From the NCBI GenBank assembly GCA_964412015.1, contig CAYPMO010000016.1, positions 6,043 to 70,042 of the forward strand: DNA of 64,000 nt, read 5' to 3'. How positions within the stretch are numbered: the first letter of the stretch is position 1; each line of letters starts with the position of its first letter. This DNA is from SZUA-318 sp964412015 (GTDB taxonomy: Bacteria > Gemmatimonadota > Gemmatimonadetes > Longimicrobiales > Gaopeijiaceae). The notes under the pieces were generated by a model, which worked only from the letters and a program-made list of their open reading frames with translations, searched no databases and was not told where the DNA came from. Positions 60,291-64,000 of this stretch are shown here, one piece after another. Made by a program: the position numbers and the translations under genes.

Positions 60291-60653
60291 GCTCGTGTCG
60301 CGAGATCACTTGGGACAGGCGCTGCCGGTCAGCGAACGGATCCTCCGGGCAACTCGATGTCTTGCCACGAGCGACGGCAACGACACCGAGAGGCATCCCT
60401 TCGGGATGACTGGCACGACGCCCCTTCAGGTACCGCGCCCGTCACCTACCAGCCCGTTCGGCGGCCGGCGCGCGGAAGCGTTCACGGTGCCGGAAACACG
60501 CTGCCGGCAAGGTCCATCCCACCGTGAGCTCGTCACATCACGCCCGCTATGGTCGTTAGGTTGAATACACGGAGCCGGGTATCCAGCCCGTTGGACGATC
60601 CGTCATCGGGCCTACCCCTCCAGCTCCCGGGTCCTCTGTCGAAGGAGGGGGCG
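60291..60653. other. Non-coding stretch of about 360 bases
   Basis: No coding frame with a plausible start or family match lies here. It holds a 6-bp stem hairpin CATCCCTTCGGGATG at 60394-60408 and a TAnnTTG-like element at 60557-60563, and the rest shows nothing I can interpret. Confidence 0.6.
60557..60563 (+). promoter_or_regulatory. TAnnTTG promoter-like element
   Basis: TAGGTTG lies 90 bases before the start of the Ig-like lipoprotein gene, in a stretch that holds no other gene. Confidence 0.3.
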
Positions 60654-61031
60654 ATGATCTGCAAGGCTGCGCGAACCCTCTGCGGACTCTGCTCCGTACT
60701 GCCCTTGCTGTTGGCATCCTGCTCTGACTCCTCCGGTCCGGACTCTTCCAGTCGAGAGCGAACCCCCGTCGTCCAGCTCAGCGAGCACGCCGCCACGATT
60801 CTCGTCGGTGACACCTTCCAGGCCGCCCTGGTTTCGTTGCCTCTGCTTCCGCCTGGATACGTCCCTACGGTGGAGTGGCACTCCTCGAACCCCGTGATCG
60901 CCAGCGTCACGTCGACGGGCACCCGTTCGGCAACGGTCACGGGCGTGCAAGCCGGTCAAGCCATGATCCATGTGGCCGGCGACGGCGCCCGGGACAGCCT
61001 TCACGTCACGGTGATTGCGGGTCAACCCTGA
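60654..61031 (+). CDS. Lipoprotein with a bacterial Ig-like (BIG2) domain
   Basis: A 125-residue lipoprotein: signal peptide with LLASC lipobox (Cys23), a serine/aspartate linker, then one BIG2-like domain of about 85 residues (strand pattern VEWHSSNPVIASVT ... ATVTGVQAGQAMIHVAG). BIG2 domains occur in surface adhesins and intimins as stacking units; a single one on a lipid anchor suggests a small surface protein. The ATG at 60654 is preceded by GAAGGAGGGG. It lies in the accessory island and has no partner gene. Confidence 0.75.
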   Translation: MICKAARTLCGLCSVLPLLLASCSDSSGPDSSSRERTPVVQLSEHAATILVGDTFQAALVSLPLLPPGYVPTVEWHSSNPVIASVTSTGTRSATVTGVQAGQAMIHVAGDGARDSLHVTVIAGQP

Positions 61032-61054
61032 CGCCACGCTCCGACCCTGGCGTC

Positions 61055-61327
61055 CTAGCACGCGAAGTCAAACGGATGATGGGGCAACTCCGCGTGGTGG
61101 ACCCAAACCGAGTCCCCGTTCAGCCAACGCCACGCGGCCCAGGCGGCGGCACAGGCAGCAACGGCGTGATCGGTGAAGATCAAGTTACGCTTGATCTCCC
61201 TGAGGCCGTGATCCGTGAGCCACTGCAGTAGACGATCTCTCGCGGCCACCTCAGTTCGAAACGCACGAATAGCCTCGATCGGAGCACCTCCCAGAGCCAT
61301 CGGGGCCCCTGGGTGCGTCTCCACCAC
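61055..61327 (-). pseudogene. DUF429-like C-terminal remnant
   Basis: Ninety codons that match the end of DUF429 proteins: VETHPGAP, an RDRLLQWL helix and the final HAVAACAAAWAAWRWLNG with HHPFDFAC. Full DUF429 proteins are about 200-270 residues, and here the N-terminal two-thirds are absent and stops precede the GTG at 61327. I read it as a truncated remnant, most likely left by a deletion. Confidence in the family is moderate. Confidence 0.5.
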
Positions 61328-61397
61328 TCGTAGTCTGCATCTTGTTCCCGCGCCCGGGCGTTATTACTCTTGTTATAACTACCTGCAGGAGCAGCCT

Positions 61398-61625
61398 GTG
61401 CCCAAGCAGACGACGATCCGTGCCATCGGCAACTCGGCCGGCACGACCATCCCGAAGCCTATGCTCGAGCGCTATCACTTGGCCGAGGGTGACACCGTTC
61501 ACTTGGTCGAGACCGAGGAGGGCATCCTGATCACTCCCTTCGATCCGGCATTCGAAGAGGCCATGGCCATCTATGCGGAGGGGGCGAAGCGGTACCGCAA
61601 CGCCATGCGTGAGCTCGCCAAGTGA
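61398..61625 (+). CDS. AbrB/MazE-type antitoxin
   Basis: A 75-residue swapped-hairpin (SpoVT-AbrB) antitoxin: TTIRAIGNSAGTTIPKPMLE, then LAEGDTVHLVETEEGILITP. The short C-terminal helix EEAMAIYAEGAKRYRNAMRE would bind the toxin. It starts at GTG 61398, 6 bases after an AGGAG site, and ends in a GTGA overlap with the doc gene, so the two are cotranslated. As in related pairs it should autoregulate from the AT-rich stretch just upstream. Confidence 0.87.
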   Translation: MPKQTTIRAIGNSAGTTIPKPMLERYHLAEGDTVHLVETEEGILITPFDPAFEEAMAIYAEGAKRYRNAMRELAK

Positions 61626-62011
61626 GCGAGCCACACTGGCTGGCCCTCGTGCACATCCTCGCCATCCATTCCGATCAGATCCACGCCCATGGCGGCTCTC
61701 TCGGGCTCAGGGACCGGGATCTCCTGGAGTCTGCCCTCGAGCGGCCCCGGAATCGCTGCCACTGCGAGTCAACATCCGACCTCTCATCGCTAGCTGCCTC
61801 GTACGGTTTCGGGATTGCGAAGAACCACCCCTTCGTCGACGGGAACAAGCGGGTGGCCTTTCAGGCCTTGTACCTCTTCCTCGGGTTGAACGGGCTTCGC
61901 ATCAATGCCTCCGAGGAAGAAGTCGTGGCCACTATCCTCTCTCTGGCCAGCGGTGACCTCGATGAGCCCGGCCTCGCGACGTGGCTCCGAGATCACGTGA
62001 CGCCCCGCTGA
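61622..62011 (+). CDS. doc: Doc-type (Fic-fold) toxin
   Basis: A 129-residue Fic/Doc protein with the full motif HPFVDGNKR (residues 69-77) and GGSLGLRDRDLLESAL upstream, matching the death-on-curing family. In P1, Doc phosphorylates elongation factor Tu. Its partner here is AbrB-type rather than the classic Phd, a common alternative. It starts by GTG in a GTGA overlap with the antitoxin. This is a toxin-antitoxin pair that could stabilise the surrounding island. Confidence 0.9.
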   Translation: MSEPHWLALVHILAIHSDQIHAHGGSLGLRDRDLLESALERPRNRCHCESTSDLSSLAASYGFGIAKNHPFVDGNKRVAFQALYLFLGLNGLRINASEEEVVATILSLASGDLDEPGLATWLRDHVTPR

Positions 62012-62116
62012 AGCCGAGTTCTTCCGTTCTGCCTGGCGGTTAACGTCCAAGGCCTCCGAACCGGCCCGTATCCTGCGGCTCCCAGTGTTACGAGACGTTG
62101 CTCTCCCTGCTGCGAC

Positions 62117-62704
62117 TCACGTCAGGTCACTCTCGGAGGCACCTGCCTCAGCTGCCCGATCTCGGGCCTCGCGCCATTCGGACTCGAGACCCAACTCCGA
62201 GATCCAACGCTCCAAGTAGTCCCGGTCCAGGCGACCCCATGTCCGTTCGAGGAGTTGAACCACATCTCTCCGCTGGAGCGCAGAATCCCCCAAGCGGCTC
62301 CACTCCAGCTTGGCGATCAGCACATCCTCGAGGCTGGCGATGGCGACCTCGACCCCGAGGAAAGATGCTCGTTGGCGGCGGACGAATTCGGCCTTGCTGT
62401 ATGGCCGATCCTTGCGGACCATGACGTCCACCTTCCATCCCGACTCGGGGTCGATCGCATTGAACTGCCCACGAGAGTGCCAGGCGTCGAGTGCGGCATC
62501 GCGGTCCACGTAGCACCCGGCTTCACGAAGGCCCCGCACCAGCCGCTCCACGCCCGGCGCCTCGGTCTCGACGACCAAGTCGATATCCTGGGTCGCCCTG
62601 GGTACAGCGTAGTATGCAGATGCGAGAGAGCCGGTGAGCATACATGGCACACCGGCCTCGTCCAGAATCTGGATGACCCGCTGCAGGAAGGTTGCGAGGG
62701 TCAT
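62117..62704 (-). CDS. Minimal nucleotidyltransferase (AbiEii/MNT-like)
   Basis: A 195-residue nucleotidyltransferase-fold protein: GSLASAYY (Gly25-Ser26), TQDIDLVV (Asp40 and Asp42) and KVDVMV (Asp93) give the three carboxylates. It is followed by a helical C-terminal part. Similar proteins serve as toxins of AbiE- or MenT-like modules or as nucleotidyltransferases for other purposes. Its ATG overlaps the stop of the upstream 76-residue gene (ATGA). As that gene is a probable partner, a toxin-antitoxin role is a fair guess, but not shown. Confidence 0.75.
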   Translation of the reverse strand: MTLATFLQRVIQILDEAGVPCMLTGSLASAYYAVPRATQDIDLVVETEAPGVERLVRGLREAGCYVDRDAALDAWHSRGQFNAIDPESGWKVDVMVRKDRPYSKAEFVRRQRASFLGVEVAIASLEDVLIAKLEWSRLGDSALQRRDVVQLLERTWGRLDRDYLERWISELGLESEWREARDRAAEAGASESDLT

Positions 62705-62931
62705 GGTGAGGTGGGGAGTTCAACCCCGTAATCTTCAAAGACGAGCTGGGCGACCGCCTGCCTGTGGGTCAGTTCGGGGTGACGGGCGCGAATCCCCGCT
62801 AAGCGAATCTCTCGTACTGCCTCACTCAGCTCCACCGCGGCGTACAGCCGCGCCACACCGCCCATCCGATCCAAGACAGCGGTATACGTGGACCAGCTCG
62901 CAGAAGCAGTATCCGAGGGTCGCGGAGTCAT
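62701..62931 (-). CDS. Small partner protein of the nucleotidyltransferase
   Basis: A 76-residue helical protein: RLYAAVELSEAVREIRLAG, then IRARHPELTHRQAVAQLVFE. Proteins with the GIRARHPELT pattern are often found next to a nucleotidyltransferase. It overlaps that gene by four bases (ATGA), which supports a two-gene unit of the toxin-antitoxin kind. No DNA-binding or catalytic motif is visible. Function inferred from context only. Confidence 0.55.
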   Translation of the reverse strand: MTPRPSDTASASWSTYTAVLDRMGGVARLYAAVELSEAVREIRLAGIRARHPELTHRQAVAQLVFEDYGVELPTSP

Positions 62932-62970
62932 TTCTGCAATCTACTCCTGCTCAAATGAGCGCGCATGCGC

Positions 62971-63039
62971 ATTCCGGCCAAGTGGAGGGCCCGGTTCGGG
63001 CCAAGTGGCAGGGTCGTTTCGGAGCATGTGGCGGGCTCG
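62971..63039. repeat. Three imperfect 23-bp tandem repeats
   Basis: Units at 62971-62993, 62994-63016 and 63017-63039 share the pattern nTTCsGGCCAAGTGGcGGG with exact 23-base spacing. The third unit is the most divergent. Multiple short direct repeats of this kind occur at the ends of IS21-like elements, but no istA/istB gene is present here. Confidence 0.75.
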
Positions 63040-63171
63040 GAGCGAAGCGGAGCACCTGTCCCGAAGGGCAAGGACGCGGCAGCGCCCGCAGCGTGAACGC
63101 GCTGTTATCCTCTGTGGGCGCCGCTGGTGGCCCAGCGGTTTCGTTTCGACAACCTCACCCGCCGGCCCGAC

Positions 63172-63891
63172 CTACCGGATCTCGTACGCCTCGTGTACTC
63201 GCATCTCTCCACTGGGAAACCGAACCGTCTGTTCGCGTGCGACCGGCCAGCCGCCCGCATCCAGCCACAGCACGGCGTCGGCCGCCGCTTGCTCCTCCAC
63301 CCACACCTGGAACGAGACGCCGCGTCTGCCCCCCGCACTCTCCTGGGCAACCCAATCGAACGCCCGCCCCTGAACCCAGGCCCATACGGTTCCATCCGCT
63401 TGGTCCGGCGGAGCGCCCGATACCAGGCGCGCCAGATTGTGCACCAGTCCCATCCGGGTCAGGCCGATCACGAGCGCCTCCCGCAGTCCGGCAGGAACCG
63501 GCTCCTCGAACCTGCGCTCGTTGTTGCCGCCGATCATCTGACCCTCCGCTACCTCGAGCGACAACGACACCGAGTCGGACCCGAACGTCCCCTCCGACCT
63601 CAGCGCCACTTCGTTCCCCTCACCCAGGAAGAGTTCCCCTTCCAGAGCAGCCGTAAACGTTCCCTCCGCCGTGATCCGGAAATCGATCCGAGACTCCGGA
63701 TCCTGAAGCCATCGGGCTTCGAGATCCGCGAAGAAGGTCTCCGGATCCGTCGCGCCCAACTCGGCCAAAGAAGCCGTTGCACCCCTCTCGGCACCCGGGT
63801 TGCCTGCCTCGGCCCCACAACTCCCCGTCACTAACGCGCCCATGGAGAGCCACGCCAGCACACATGCGTATCGAATCTCAGGCGCGTTCAT
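63172..63891 (-). CDS. Lipoprotein-like secreted protein of unknown function
   Basis: A 239-residue exported protein with a hydrophobic N-terminus (ACVLAWLSMGALVTG) and a cysteine at residue 25 in a weak lipobox (TGSC). The mature part has alternating beta strands (RIDFRITAEGTFTAAL, LEGELFLGEGNEVALR) that resemble the half-barrel of LolA/LppX lipid-binding proteins, an association I make tentatively. The C-terminus (EQTVRFPSGEMRVHEAYEI) fits such a fold. It begins ATG at 63891, and 62 bases of the following 109 to the window end carry no gene. Confidence 0.6.
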   Translation of the reverse strand: MNAPEIRYACVLAWLSMGALVTGSCGAEAGNPGAERGATASLAELGATDPETFFADLEARWLQDPESRIDFRITAEGTFTAALEGELFLGEGNEVALRSEGTFGSDSVSLSLEVAEGQMIGGNNERRFEEPVPAGLREALVIGLTRMGLVHNLARLVSGAPPDQADGTVWAWVQGRAFDWVAQESAGGRRGVSFQVWVEEQAAADAVLWLDAGGWPVAREQTVRFPSGEMRVHEAYEIR

Positions 63892-64000
63892 CTCATCACT
63901 TCCCTTTCACACCCGAACGGTTCCCCGGTAGCGGCGCCTATTCCGGATAGACACGATGGAAGGGCTGGCCTCCCGCGAAAGACGTGGGTTAGCGTCGCGT

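Noticed and set aside
60394..60408. Hairpin CATCCCTTCGGGATG as a terminator or small RNA
   Set aside because: The stem is only 6 bp with no T-tract and lies far from gene ends; nothing supports a role.
1..64000. CRISPR arrays, tRNA and rRNA genes
   Set aside because: No regularly spaced repeat array of CRISPR type and no recognisable tRNA or rRNA sequence was seen by eye; a covariance-model search was not possible.

Overview
The window is 64 kb of very GC-rich DNA from a Gram-negative-type (diderm) bacterium: it encodes an Omp85/BamA-like barrel, a TolC-type protein, a TonB-dependent receptor, a phosphate-porin-like protein and several lipoproteins. The mix of secreted proteins (a CBM9/DUF5916 protein, a very long M14 peptidase, an NHL-TPR protein, a pair of GWxTD-like secreted proteins, a degenerate SHOCT-like protein, small lipoproteins of the DTLTRRQKDS type) is what I associate with uncultivated Gemmatimonadota. 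That assignment is inference, since no rRNA gene is present. A 10-N gap at 3213-3222 points to a draft or metagenome assembly.

Layout. 0-2.3 kb: minus-strand ABC exporter (permease cut by the window edge, ATPase, lipoprotein) and a small secreted protein. 2.4-22 kb: an envelope glycoconjugate region. It holds a GT4 glycosyltransferase broken by the gap, a TPR protein and an Omp85-like barrel. Divergent from these is a tightly overlapping operon of a GT39/87-type transferase, a GT22 mannosyltransferase-like protein, a polysaccharide deacetylase and a YbhN/AglD-GT39 fusion. Then come an LtaS-like phosphotransferase, a HAD phosphatase, a YghO-like acetyltransferase with no standard start, an acyl carrier protein with a ketosynthase, and a DegT-type aminotransferase coupled to a GlpD-like dehydrogenase. 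Together these look like synthesis and export of a lipid-anchored, glycosylated polymer.

22-27.5 kb: transport and amino-acid metabolism, with an OprP/O-like porin, an OFA-family transporter, and a DAACS symporter coupled to a class V aminotransferase. 27.5-34.2 kb: a sucrose module, with sucrose-phosphate phosphatase divergent from an ATGA-coupled operon of sucrose-phosphate synthase, sucrose synthase and an MscS channel, which fits osmoadaptation. 34.3-39.7 kb: a membrane nucleotide cyclase with its extracytoplasmic part at the C-terminus, then a 1126-residue NHL/FN3/TPR secreted protein. 39.8-48.2 kb: a CusCBA-type Cu/Ag efflux operon convergent with a TonB receptor carrying CSAC in its plug. 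48.3-59.2 kb: two paralogous secreted proteins, a frameshifted SHOCT-like remnant, TrmO, an M14 peptidase, an AlgH/UPF0301 protein and a DUF5916 outer-membrane protein.

59.2-64 kb is different in character. It has short genes, gene fragments and apparently lower GC: a tandem double rifampin ADP-ribosyltransferase, an HExxH remnant, a DUF429 remnant, an AbrB-Doc toxin-antitoxin pair, a nucleotidyltransferase pair and three 23-bp tandem repeats. It reads as an accessory, probably mobile, island. A TAnnTTG element resembling the Bacteroidetes -7 promoter box recurs upstream of several genes. No tRNA, rRNA or CRISPR array was recognised.
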